Origin: Acidobacteriota bacterium
GTDB lineage: Bacteria > Acidobacteriota > HRBIN11
Assembly (NCBI GenBank): GCA_030550225.1
Contig: JAUQPV010000132.1
Coordinates: forward strand, 1 to 7,037
DNA length: 7,037 nucleotides
Reading direction: 5' to 3'
Below, one piece after another: positions 1 through 6,246 of this stretch (position 1 is its first letter; every line of letters begins with the position of its first letter). The position numbers were made by a program, and so were the translations under genes. The notes beneath the pieces were generated by a model. That model did no database searches. It had not been told where the DNA came from and saw only the letters and a list, made by a program, of their open reading frames with translations.

Positions 1-37
1 TTGTGCCCCTTCTTCTGGCTCCGTGCCCAGGGTCGCC

Positions 38-69
38 CATTTGCCGAACTGCTGAATTCCCGGACATGA
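38..69. repeat. 8-nt modular repeat array upstream of pilT (4 units)
   Basis: Four consecutive octamers can be read here: CATTTGCC, GAACTGCT, GAATTCCC and GGACATGA. They fit a loose consensus GAAYTSCC. The 11-mer TTGCCGAACTG at 41-51 recurs exactly at 1370-1380, just before pilC, in the same orientation. The array runs into the ribosome-binding site of pilT. On its own it would be unconvincing. The match in period and sequence to the arrays in the pilT-pilC gap makes it one family. Function unknown. Confidence 0.6.
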
Positions 70-72
70 GGG
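68..72 (+). promoter_or_regulatory. Ribosome binding site of pilT
   Basis: GAGGG lies 7 nt before the ATG at 80. It supports that start over the out-of-frame ATG at 66. No convincing -35/-10 or -24/-12 promoter is visible in the 79 nt available, so the cluster may be transcribed from further upstream. Confidence 0.7.
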
Positions 73-79
73 CTGGGCG

Positions 80-1180
80 ATGTCGTTTACCTTACACGAC
101 CTTTTGAAGCGCCTGATCGAGATGGAGGGGACGGACCTGCACATCACGACGGGCCAACACCCCATCGTACGGATCCACGGGGCCCTGGTCCCCCTGTCGG
201 ACTTTCCCAAGCTGACCCCAGTCGACACGAAGCGGCTGTGTTACAGCGTCCTGACCGATTCGCAGAAGAAGCGGCTGGAGGAAAATCTCGAGCTGGACTT
301 CTCCTTCGGCGTGAAGGACGTCGGTCGATTCCGGGCCAACGTGTATTTCCAACGGGGGTCCATCGCCGGGGCCTTTCGTCTGATTCCCTTTGAAATCCGG
401 GGGTTTGAGGAATTGGGCCTCCCGCCCATCGTACAAACGCTCTGTAATAAGCCGCGGGGCCTCGTCTTGGTGACGGGTCCGACGGGGAGCGGCAAGTCGA
501 CGACCCTGGCGGCGATGATCGACAAGATCAATCGAGAGCGACCGGTGCACATCGTGACCATCGAGGACCCCATCGAGTACATCCACCACCACAAGCGGGC
601 CATGGTCAACCAACGGGAGGTCCACAACGACACCCATTCGTTCGCCAATGCCCTGCGGGCTGTCTTGCGGCAGGACCCGGACGTCGTCCTGGTCGGGGAG
701 ATGCGGGACTTGGAGACGATCGAAACGGCCATTCGGATTGCCGAGACAGGACACCTGACCTTTGCGACCCTCCATACCAACTCGGCGGCCGAGACGATCC
801 ACCGGATCGTGGACGTGTTCCCTCAGCATCAACAGCCCCAGGTCCGGGCTCAGTTGGCTCTGATCCTACAGGGCATCATCTGCCAGGCCCTGCTTCCCCG
901 GGCGGACGGTCGGGGCCGCGTGTTGGCCTGCGAGGTCCTGATTCCGAACAAGGCTATCCGGCACCTCATTCGGGAGGACAAGATCCACCAAATTTATGGC
1001 GTCATGCAGACGGGCCAGATTCAACACGGGATGCAGACTTTCAACCAGTCGCTGGCTCAGCTCTATCTGAGTCGAAAGATCACGCTGGAGACAGCCCTGA
1101 GCGTGTCCCACGACCCGGACGAGTTGACGGACTTGATCAACCGTCGCGGGGGTCAGCCGGCGGCTCGACCGGCTCGGTGA
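80..1180 (+). CDS. pilT: Type IV pilus retraction ATPase PilT
   Basis: PilT is the hexameric cytoplasmic ATPase that depolymerises type IV pili, giving twitching motility and pilus-linked DNA uptake. The 366-residue product has the usual PilT length. Motifs in order are Walker A GPTGSGKST (133-141), Asp box IEDPIEY (161-167), Walker B VVLVGEMRD with Glu207 (202-210) and His box HLTFATLHTNSA (225-236). AIRHLIRE (292-299) corresponds to the AIRNLIRE motif characteristic of PilT, which separates it from PilB and GspE. The absence of the long N-terminal domain of PilB agrees. The ATG has GAGGG 7 nt upstream. One oddity is His182 in QREVHNDT, where family members normally have Gly (REVG-x-DT). The last dozen residues are a loose Ala/Pro/Arg tail. 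A pilC gene follows on the same strand, as expected for a T4P cluster. A PilU-like paralogue is possible but less likely given the AIR-LIRE motif. Confidence 0.96.
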   Translation: MSFTLHDLLKRLIEMEGTDLHITTGQHPIVRIHGALVPLSDFPKLTPVDTKRLCYSVLTDSQKKRLEENLELDFSFGVKDVGRFRANVYFQRGSIAGAFRLIPFEIRGFEELGLPPIVQTLCNKPRGLVLVTGPTGSGKSTTLAAMIDKINRERPVHIVTIEDPIEYIHHHKRAMVNQREVHNDTHSFANALRAVLRQDPDVVLVGEMRDLETIETAIRIAETGHLTFATLHTNSAAETIHRIVDVFPQHQQPQVRAQLALILQGIICQALLPRADGRGRVLACEVLIPNKAIRHLIREDKIHQIYGVMQTGQIQHGMQTFNQSLAQLYLSRKITLETALSVSHDPDELTDLINRRGGQPAARPAR

Positions 1181-1185
1181 TGACT

Positions 1186-1249
1186 GGCCATTCGGGAGTT
1201 CGGTAATCCGGGAATTCGGCCGTTGGGCAATTCGGCTATTCGGGAGTTC
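1186..1249. repeat. Array of eight 8-nt units, left arm of an inverted pair in the pilT-pilC gap
   Basis: Beginning 5 nt after the pilT stop, eight octamers follow without gaps: GGCCATTC, GGGAGTTC, GGTAATCC, GGGAATTC, GGCCGTTG, GGCAATTC, GGCTATTC, GGGAGTTC. All start with GG and six of the eight end in TTC. GGGAGTTC occurs twice, exactly six units (48 nt) apart. The units are the reverse complement of those at 1343-1382: GGCCATTC matches GAATGGCC (1351-1358), and the 11-mer at 1226-1236 matches 1364-1374 perfectly. The degeneracy, with strictly kept phase, suggests an old or modular repeat rather than recent slippage. Confidence 0.8.
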
Positions 1250-1342
1250 AGCCATGGGGCCGATAGGCGGACGAGGATAAAGAGCCGAGAAGCAAAAGGC
1301 GAGAAGTCCGAAGTCGCGGTGGCTAAGAATTTCGCCCTGACC
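1250..1342. other. Purine-rich spacer between the two inverted octamer arrays
   Basis: This 93-nt core separates the oppositely oriented arrays. It is purine-rich on the + strand and holds its own short repeats: CGAGAAG at 1286-1292 and 1300-1306, and a tandem GAAGTCC/GAAGTCG at 1303-1316. If the arrays paired, it would form the loop of a long-range stem. I see no open reading frame with a ribosome-binding site and no clear promoter in it. Confidence 0.5.
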
Positions 1343-1382
1343 TGATTCCCGAATGGCCGGACTGCCGAATTGCCGAACTGGA
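1343..1382. repeat. Array of five 8-nt units, right arm, ending in the pilC ribosome-binding site
   Basis: The units are TGATTCCC, GAATGGCC, GGACTGCC, GAATTGCC and GAACTGGA. The period is strictly 8, and the orientation is opposite to the array at 1186-1249 and the same as the one before pilT. The last unit overlaps the GGAGGG Shine-Dalgarno sequence of pilC, so pairing of this arm with the left array could affect ribosome access. Confidence 0.75.
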
Positions 1383-1385
1383 GGG
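1380..1385 (+). promoter_or_regulatory. Ribosome binding site of pilC, decides the start
   Basis: GGAGGG lies 5 nt before the ATG at 1391. An in-frame TTG at 1370 would add seven residues (MPNWRDG), but it lies inside the octamer array and upstream of this site. ATG 1391 is therefore preferred; it gives the usual PilC-type N-terminus, MPTFEYRGR. Confidence 0.85.
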
Positions 1386-1390
1386 ACGGC

Positions 1391-2593
1391 ATGCCGACGT
1401 TTGAATATCGGGGTCGGCGGGGTGACCAGGTCATGACGGGCGTCATCGAGGCGGGGTCCAAGGACGAAGCCCGGGCGCTCTTGCGGCGTCAACAGATCAT
1501 CGTCGACCAGCTCAAGGAAAAGGGCCGAGAGATCGCCTTACCCTTCCTCCGTCGTGGGGTCCCTATCAAGGACCTGGCCGTGTTCACGCGCCAATTTTCT
1601 GTCATGATCGATGCGGGCCTGCCTATCCTGCAGTGCTTGGAGGTCCTGGCGGGTCAAGCGCAGAACAAGGTGTTCCAACGGACGCTGACGGCCGTCCGGG
1701 ACGACGTCGAGGCCGGTTCGTCCCTGGCGGGTGCGCTTCGCAAGCATCCGACAGTGTTCGACGACCTCTACTGCAACCTCGTCGCCGCCGGCGAGGCGGG
1801 TGGGATTCTCGACACCATCCTCCAGCGGCTGGCGGCCTACCTGGAGAAGATCGTGAAGCTCCGCCGGGCTGTCCGCTCGGCTTTGACGTACCCGGCCGCC
1901 GTGATCGTCATCGCCGGCGTCGTCGTGTGGGTCATCCTCACGTACGTGATCCCCACGTTCCGGGACCTGTTCGCCGAACTGGGGGCGACGCTCCCCTTAC
2001 CGACCCGTATCGTCATCGCCTTGAGCAACGTCTTGGCGCGATTCGGATGGATCGTCCTGATCTTGCTGGTCGTGGCCTTCATCGCCATCCGCCGGTGGTA
2101 CAAGACGACCCGGACGGGGCGGATGACGATCGACCGGCTTCTCCTCCGCACGCCGATCCTCGGCGGCGTCCTCCGGAAGATCGCCGTGGCCCGATTCTGC
2201 CGGACGATGGCGACCCTCATCAGTAGCGGCGTGCCTATCATCGAGGCCTTGGAGGTCACGGCCAAGACGTCGGGTAACGCCGTCGTCGAGGAGGCTATCC
2301 TGAAGGTCCGGACGGAGGTCGAGGCCGGTCGGGGGATCGCCGAATCGATGGACCGGACGGGCGTGTTCCCGGCCATCGTCACCCACATGGTCAGCGTCGG
2401 CGAGCAGACCGGCGCCTTGGACACGATGATGAACAAGGTCGCCGAGTTCTACGAAGAAGAGGTCGACGCCGCCGTCGAGGGCTTCATGGCCCTCATCGAG
2501 CCGGTCATGATCGCCTTCCTGGGGCTTGTCATCGGCTCTATCGTCGTGTCGATGTACTTGCCCATTTTCGGCCTCGTCAGCAAGATCGGATAG
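1391..2593 (+). CDS. pilC: Type IV pilus inner-membrane platform protein PilC
   Basis: PilC is the polytopic inner-membrane protein on which the PilB and PilT motors act to add or remove pilin subunits. The 400-residue product has the standard length and the duplicated T2SS_F/GspF architecture. Copy 1 spans about 64-187 and copy 2 about 267-389. Both keep the same landmarks: GLPILQCLEVLA (76-87) against GVPIIEALEVTA (280-291), and AAGEAGGILDTIL (132-144) against SVGEQTGALDTMM (335-347). Predicted membrane helices are near 168-187, 213-233 and 371-391. The N-terminus MPTFEYRGR is typical. The 210-nt gap to pilT is filled by octamer repeats, while pilS begins only 2 nt after the stop. A type II secretion GspF is the alternative by fold, but pilT, pilS and pilR as neighbours settle on PilC. 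Confidence 0.96.
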   Translation: MPTFEYRGRRGDQVMTGVIEAGSKDEARALLRRQQIIVDQLKEKGREIALPFLRRGVPIKDLAVFTRQFSVMIDAGLPILQCLEVLAGQAQNKVFQRTLTAVRDDVEAGSSLAGALRKHPTVFDDLYCNLVAAGEAGGILDTILQRLAAYLEKIVKLRRAVRSALTYPAAVIVIAGVVVWVILTYVIPTFRDLFAELGATLPLPTRIVIALSNVLARFGWIVLILLVVAFIAIRRWYKTTRTGRMTIDRLLLRTPILGGVLRKIAVARFCRTMATLISSGVPIIEALEVTAKTSGNAVVEEAILKVRTEVEAGRGIAESMDRTGVFPAIVTHMVSVGEQTGALDTMMNKVAEFYEEEVDAAVEGFMALIEPVMIAFLGLVIGSIVVSMYLPIFGLVSKIG

Positions 2594-2595
2594 TC

Positions 2596-4194
2596 GTGGT
2601 CCGTACCACGTCGCCTCTACTGGAGCGGTACCTGGCCATCCGGGTCCTGGTGGCCACGGTCGTACTGGGCTCGATCCTGGTCACTCAGGTCGTGGCCCAG
2701 GAGGTCCTGAGCGTCCGTCCCCTATACACATTGATCATCTACGTCCTGACCTATTCCCTGGTCAGTGTCTTTCTGTACCTGGCGCTGGGCTTCCGGACCG
2801 GTCTTCTCTACCTTCAGTTCCTATTGGACCTCAGTGCCATCACGGCCCTGGTGTACCTGACGGGCGCCTACCGGAGCCCCATGAGTATACTGTACGTGCT
2901 GTTCATCGCCGTCAGCGGACTGGCCTTGAGCCGGGCCGGCCTTTTCCGCCTGGCGGCCGCGGCCGTCATCTTCTACGGGCTGATGGTCCTGGGCGTCCTG
3001 TTCCGGTGGCTTCCAGTCTATGCTTCCGAGTGGTTTCCCGTCGATCCGGAACCCTCGAAGCCTGCCCTGTACAACCTGCTCCTTCATCTGACGGCATTCC
3101 TCCTGACGGCCTGGCTCGTGAGTATCCCGACCGAGCACGCCCGGCGTTCCCAACGGCAGGCCGTCGAGGAACACCAGAAACTCCAGCACACGCAAGAGGT
3201 CCTCCAGTTTGTCGTCCAGCAGTTTCCCGCTGGCCTGATCTTGACCGACACCCAAGGGCGCATCAGCTTCGCAAATTCGATGGCCCAGGCGATCCTCAGG
3301 ACTTTTCCTGGGACCGACGACCAGCCCTGGTGGGAACGCTTGGGCGTGACCCTGGACGGGACGGCCTTCCAGACCGAATCGACCTGGCACTTTCGTTCGA
3401 CATCCCCCCTGGGGCAGACCTACGACATCCTGGGAAGTCGATTTCCGGACGTCTCCCGGGGAAGCTTCTGGTGGCTGTGGATCTTGCGGGACGTGACCGA
3501 GGACCTAAAGCGTCAGCGGCAGGAGCAACTCCACGAGCGGATGCGAGCGACGGCCGAGATGGCCGCCGGCCTGGCCCACGAAATCAAGAACCCCCTGGCG
3601 GCCATCCATGCGGCCGTTCAACTCTTGGCCCGACAGGGTCGTCCCGAGGACCAGGAGGTCATCGAGATCCTGCTCAAGGAGACGGCTCGTCTTCGGGACG
3701 TTATCGACCACTTTGTACGGTTTGCGAGCCCGGCCCCGTTAAACGTGCGGGTCTTTCCGCTGGCCCAGGTCGTCGGGGACGTCGTCCGCTTGGCCCAGAT
3801 GATCCCGACGGGCGACGGGCCGGTCCAATGGTTGACGGAAGTCCTCCCCGAGTCCCTGACCCTGCGGGCCGACGAGAATCAGATCAAGCAGGTCCTATGG
3901 AATCTCATCGTGAATGCCCTCCAGGCGATGCCGCGGGGCGGCACGCTCCGGCTGAAGGCCCGCCAGGAAGGTCATTGGGTCCACCTCAGCGTCCAGGACA
4001 CGGGCTCCGGCATCCCGCCGGAGCGGCTCCGGACGCTGTTTCAGCCCTTCCAGCCCTCCTCGACCGGTGGCCTTGGTCTTGGACTGGCCATCGTGTACAA
4101 TATCGTCCAAGCCCATGGGGGGTACATCGAGGTCACGAGCCGCCCCCAACAGGGCACCCGCTTTGACATCTGGCTCCCCTCAGGGATGGTATGA
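2596..4194 (+). CDS. pilS: Membrane sensor histidine kinase PilS
   Basis: PilS is the sensor kinase that phosphorylates PilR to control pilin transcription; in Pseudomonas it senses PilA level in the membrane. The product (532 aa) has about six membrane helices in the first 178 residues (near 12-34, 43-64, 70-89, 96-112, 115-138, 158-176), the PilS topology. A PAS-like region follows (about 198-300), then the kinase core: H box AGLAHEIKNPLAAI with His328, N box QVLWNLIVNALQAMP (432-446), G1 DTGSGIP (468-474) and G2 GGLGLGLAIV (491-500). The F box reads LFQPFQPSS, where the usual PFFTTK is replaced. Start is GTG, 2 nt after the pilC stop, with no good Shine-Dalgarno. This suggests translational coupling to pilC, and no in-frame ATG precedes Met96. 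It overlaps pilR by ATGA. AtoS or ZraS-type kinases share the core, but the six helices and the context favour PilS. Confidence 0.92.
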   Translation: MVRTTSPLLERYLAIRVLVATVVLGSILVTQVVAQEVLSVRPLYTLIIYVLTYSLVSVFLYLALGFRTGLLYLQFLLDLSAITALVYLTGAYRSPMSILYVLFIAVSGLALSRAGLFRLAAAAVIFYGLMVLGVLFRWLPVYASEWFPVDPEPSKPALYNLLLHLTAFLLTAWLVSIPTEHARRSQRQAVEEHQKLQHTQEVLQFVVQQFPAGLILTDTQGRISFANSMAQAILRTFPGTDDQPWWERLGVTLDGTAFQTESTWHFRSTSPLGQTYDILGSRFPDVSRGSFWWLWILRDVTEDLKRQRQEQLHERMRATAEMAAGLAHEIKNPLAAIHAAVQLLARQGRPEDQEVIEILLKETARLRDVIDHFVRFASPAPLNVRVFPLAQVVGDVVRLAQMIPTGDGPVQWLTEVLPESLTLRADENQIKQVLWNLIVNALQAMPRGGTLRLKARQEGHWVHLSVQDTGSGIPPERLRTLFQPFQPSSTGGLGLGLAIVYNIVQAHGGYIEVTSRPQQGTRFDIWLPSGMV

Positions 4195-5582
4195 AGCCCC
4201 ACGTCGTGATCGTCGACGACGAGGTCGGAATCCGAGAAGTCATTCGTATGACCCTCGTCCGGGAGGGTTATCAGGTCTGGGTCTTCAGCACGGGGACGGA
4301 GGCCGTCGAGTTCCTCAAGCAGAACATCGTCGACCTCTTCATCATCGACATCCGCCTCCCCGACATGGACGGCATCGCCCTTTTGCGAGCGATCCGGGAG
4401 AATGATCCCTACCTGCCCGTCATCGTCATCACGGCCTACGCTTCCCTGGACACGGCCCTGGAGGCCTTGCGGATGCACGCCCGGGACTACCTCATCAAGC
4501 CCTTTGACCTCAACGAGCTCGTCCTTCGGGTCCGCCGCTGTCTGGAGGAATATCAACTGTGGCGGGAGAATTGGTTCCTCCGCCAGCAGGTCCGTCAGCT
4601 TCAGATGCCGTCCGAGCTGGTCTTCGAGAGTCCGGCCATGAAGTCGGTCCTGGACCTCGTCCAGCGGATCGCCATGACGCCTCACACGGTCCTGATCACC
4701 GGCGAGAGCGGGGTCGGTAAGGAGGTCGTCGCTCGCCTGATCCACGAGACGAGTCACCGGACAGGTCCCTTCGTGTCCATCAACTGCGCGGCCGTCCCGG
4801 CCACCCTCCTGGAGACGGAACTCTTCGGCCATGTCAAGGGGGCCTTCACGGGGGCCGTCACCCACAAGAAGGGCCTCTTCGAGGTCGCCAACGGCGGGAC
4901 CCTCCTGCTGGACGAGATCGGTGAGCTCCCCATGGAAGTTCAGCCGAAGCTCCTGCGGGCCATCGAGCACCGGACGATCCGTCCCATCGGGGCGACCCAC
5001 GAGGTCGAGGTCGACGTCCGCTTAATTGCGGCGACGAATCAGGACCTGCAGGCCCGCGTTCAGAGCGGCCAGTTTCGGGAAGACCTGTTTTACCGCCTTC
5101 ACGTCTTTCACGTCCGGGTCCCGCCCCTCCGGGAACGTCGGGAAGACATCCTGCCCCTGGCCGAGATGTTCCTGCGGAAACACAGCCGCCTCGTCCAACA
5201 CCCGATCCGCCGCCTGGCCCCAGAGACCCAAAGGGTCTTCCTGGAATACCCCTGGCCGGGCAACGTGCGGGAGCTGGAAAATACGATCGTGCGAGCCGTC
5301 CTCATGGAGGCTCACGACGAACTCCACCCCCACGCCCTGCCCTCTGAGATCCTCCAGAAGGCCGTCGGGATAGCCGTCCCCGTGAGTCCGCCCGACACCC
5401 TCCCGGAGGGCCTCGACCTGGACGCCTACGTCGAGCAAGTCCGTCGCCGTTTCATCGAGCAAGCCCTCCGAAAGACTCGGGGGTCCCGCAAGCGGGCCGC
5501 CGAGATCCTCCGGATCCCCGTCCGGTCCCTAAAGTACTATATGCGGAAGTACGGCCTCTCGGCCCGCCAGTTCCGGACGTGA
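4191..5582 (+). CDS. pilR: Sigma-54-dependent response regulator PilR
   Basis: PilR is an NtrC-family activator which, when phosphorylated by PilS, opens sigma-54 promoters, classically that of pilA. The 463-residue product has three domains. The receiver (1-120) has acidic Asp9 and Asp10, phosphoacceptor Asp53 in IIDIRLPDMDG, Thr81 and Lys103. The AAA+ domain (about 141-370) has Walker A GESGVGKE (171-178), sigma-54 loop GAFTGA (217-222), Walker B GGTLLLDEIG (235-244) and WPGNVRELEN (355-364). The C-terminal Fis-type helix-turn-helix (about 421-455) contains RGSRKRAAEILRIPVRSLKYY. All catalytic and sigma-54-contact residues appear intact. The ATG overlaps the pilS stop (ATGA), with AGGGA 4 nt upstream, so it is translationally coupled. 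ZraR or AtoC-like regulators are similar, but pairing with PilS in a pil operon supports this call. No pilA follows; a hairpin and a convergent hsp20 gene do. Confidence 0.94.
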   Translation: MKPHVVIVDDEVGIREVIRMTLVREGYQVWVFSTGTEAVEFLKQNIVDLFIIDIRLPDMDGIALLRAIRENDPYLPVIVITAYASLDTALEALRMHARDYLIKPFDLNELVLRVRRCLEEYQLWRENWFLRQQVRQLQMPSELVFESPAMKSVLDLVQRIAMTPHTVLITGESGVGKEVVARLIHETSHRTGPFVSINCAAVPATLLETELFGHVKGAFTGAVTHKKGLFEVANGGTLLLDEIGELPMEVQPKLLRAIEHRTIRPIGATHEVEVDVRLIAATNQDLQARVQSGQFREDLFYRLHVFHVRVPPLRERREDILPLAEMFLRKHSRLVQHPIRRLAPETQRVFLEYPWPGNVRELENTIVRAVLMEAHDELHPHALPSEILQKAVGIAVPVSPPDTLPEGLDLDAYVEQVRRRFIEQALRKTRGSRKRAAEILRIPVRSLKYYMRKYGLSARQFRT

Positions 5583-5586
5583 AGCC

Positions 5587-5616
5587 GCCCGGGGGCCTGG
5601 ACGACGACCCCCGGGC
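5587..5616. terminator. Hairpin between convergent pilR and hsp20-1
   Basis: GCCCGGGGG (5587-5595) and CCCCCGGGC (5608-5616) are perfect reverse complements, giving a 9-bp all-G/C stem with a 12-nt loop. It starts 4 nt after the pilR stop and ends 9 nt from the hsp20-1 stop on the other strand, where a shared two-way terminator would sit. Neither side has a T-run, so it is not a classical intrinsic terminator. It may stop polymerase by stem strength alone, work with Rho, or act as a 3'-end stabiliser. Confidence 0.65.
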
Positions 5617-5625
5617 CCGAGCCGC

Positions 5626-6090
5626 TTACTTGACCTCGATGACCCGACCGGCGCTGGGCTCCCGCTTGGGAAGCGTCAGCCGCAGGACACCGTCCTTGAA
5701 CTCGGCCGAGACCTTATCGGCGTCGACCGTCTCAGGTAAGGTGAAGCTCCGCAGGAACTTCCCGTAGAACCGCTCCTGCCGATGATAGTCGACCCCTTTT
5801 TCCTCCCGCGTCAGCCGCCGCTCGCCCTGAATCGTCAAGACGTTGTTCTGGAGCGTGACCTTGACGTCCTCCTTCTTCAAACCTGGCAGGTCGACCTCGA
5901 CGATGTAAGCCTTGTCGTTTTCATAGACGTCCACGGCCGGTGCCCATAGGTACTCCCGTTCCTCTTCCCGGCGCACGGTCGGGAAGAACTCCTCGAAAAG
6001 ACGTTCCATACGCTCCGTCAGGCGTTCCATCTCCCGGAAGGGGTCCCACCGACGGAGCTCCCGGAAAGGTGACCACCTTACGAGGGCCAT
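5626..6090 (-). CDS. hsp20: Small heat-shock protein, Hsp20/alpha-crystallin family (hsp20-1)
   Basis: This is an ATP-independent holdase chaperone that binds unfolding cytoplasmic proteins in large oligomers and passes them to DnaK/ClpB. The product is 154 aa, a normal length. The N-terminal arm (1-48), MALVRWSPFRELRRWDPF, is rich in Arg, Trp and Phe. The alpha-crystallin domain runs from about 49 to 142 with the signatures VDLPGLKKEDVKV (67-79) and FKDGVLRLTLPK (131-142). The C-terminal tail carries the I-x-V anchor (IEV, 151-153) used for oligomerisation. The start is fixed by GGAGGT 5 nt before the ATG and by the start motif it shares with its paralogue. It lies 156 nt downstream of hsp20-2 on the same strand, so it is probably co-transcribed and possibly independently translated through its own structured leader. 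It converges on pilR. Confidence 0.95.
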   Translation of the reverse strand: MALVRWSPFRELRRWDPFREMERLTERMERLFEEFFPTVRREEEREYLWAPAVDVYENDKAYIVEVDLPGLKKEDVKVTLQNNVLTIQGERRLTREEKGVDYHRQERFYGKFLRSFTLPETVDADKVSAEFKDGVLRLTLPKREPSAGRVIEVK

Positions 6091-6095
6091 GGCTC

Positions 6096-6113
6096 ACCTC
6101 CGTGGGTGGAAGT
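6096..6113 (-). promoter_or_regulatory. Ribosome binding site of hsp20-1 within a possible masking hairpin
   Basis: In the - strand RNA the sequence ACUUCC-ACCCAC-GGAGGU precedes the start. ACUUCC (6113-6108) can pair with all six bases of the Shine-Dalgarno GGAGGU (6101-6096): five Watson-Crick pairs plus one U-G wobble, with a 6-nt loop. The site is 5 nt from the ATG. A weak stem with a wobble that covers the whole ribosome-binding site is what short RNA thermometers of hsp20 genes look like. The melting behaviour is inferred, not measured. Confidence 0.5.
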
Positions 6114-6159
6114 CTCAGGTCCGCGGGGTGCCCGTTGGACCCCAGGACCTGGCTCCCGA

Positions 6160-6175
6160 GACCCCTCCGGGGGTC
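6160..6175. other. Small hairpin in the hsp20-2/hsp20-1 gap
   Basis: GACCCC (6160-6165) and GGGGTC (6170-6175) form a perfect 6-bp stem with a 4-nt loop. Further G/C pairing outside is possible with a small bulge (CCCG against CGGG). It lies in the leader of hsp20-1 about 70 nt before the start codon, beside the larger hairpin at 6208-6231. It could be a processing or stability element. Confidence 0.45.
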
Positions 6176-6207
6176 CCGGGCGTCAAGTCCCCGGTATCCG
6201 CCTGCAG

Positions 6208-6231
6208 GGGCGGGGGTTGAATGCCCCGCCC
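6208..6231. terminator. GC-rich hairpin just after hsp20-2
   Basis: GGGCGGGG (6208-6215) and CCCCGCCC (6224-6231) are perfect complements around an 8-nt loop. In the - strand transcript the stem begins 15 nt after the hsp20-2 stop. There is no U-run behind it. It may be a partial terminator, letting some transcription through to hsp20-1, or a 3' stabiliser that gives the two messages different abundance. Confidence 0.5.
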
Positions 6232-6246
6232 GATCCGGGTGAAGGC

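Noticed and set aside
866..1492. 208-codon antisense frame containing a repeated ELPNSRIA-like peptide
   Set aside because: The peptide repeat is only the 8-nt DNA period read three units at a time (24 nt = 8 codons). The frame also runs under pilT and pilC and has no start signal.
3386..3401. Sigma-54-like TGGCAC-N5-TTCG inside pilS
   Set aside because: The -12 half lacks the GC of TTGC and it lies within coding sequence pointing into the same gene. Chance is more likely.
2526..4166. 546-codon open frame overlapping the end of pilC and nearly all of pilS on the same strand
   Set aside because: It is a shadow frame caused by high GC content. Its product is Pro/Arg/Gly-rich with no domain, while the pilS frame carries all the kinase motifs.
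4041..5000. 319-codon antisense frame under pilS and pilR
   Set aside because: Its composition is charged and low in hydrophobic residues, with no recognisable domain or ribosome-binding site. It mirrors the strong codon bias of pilR.
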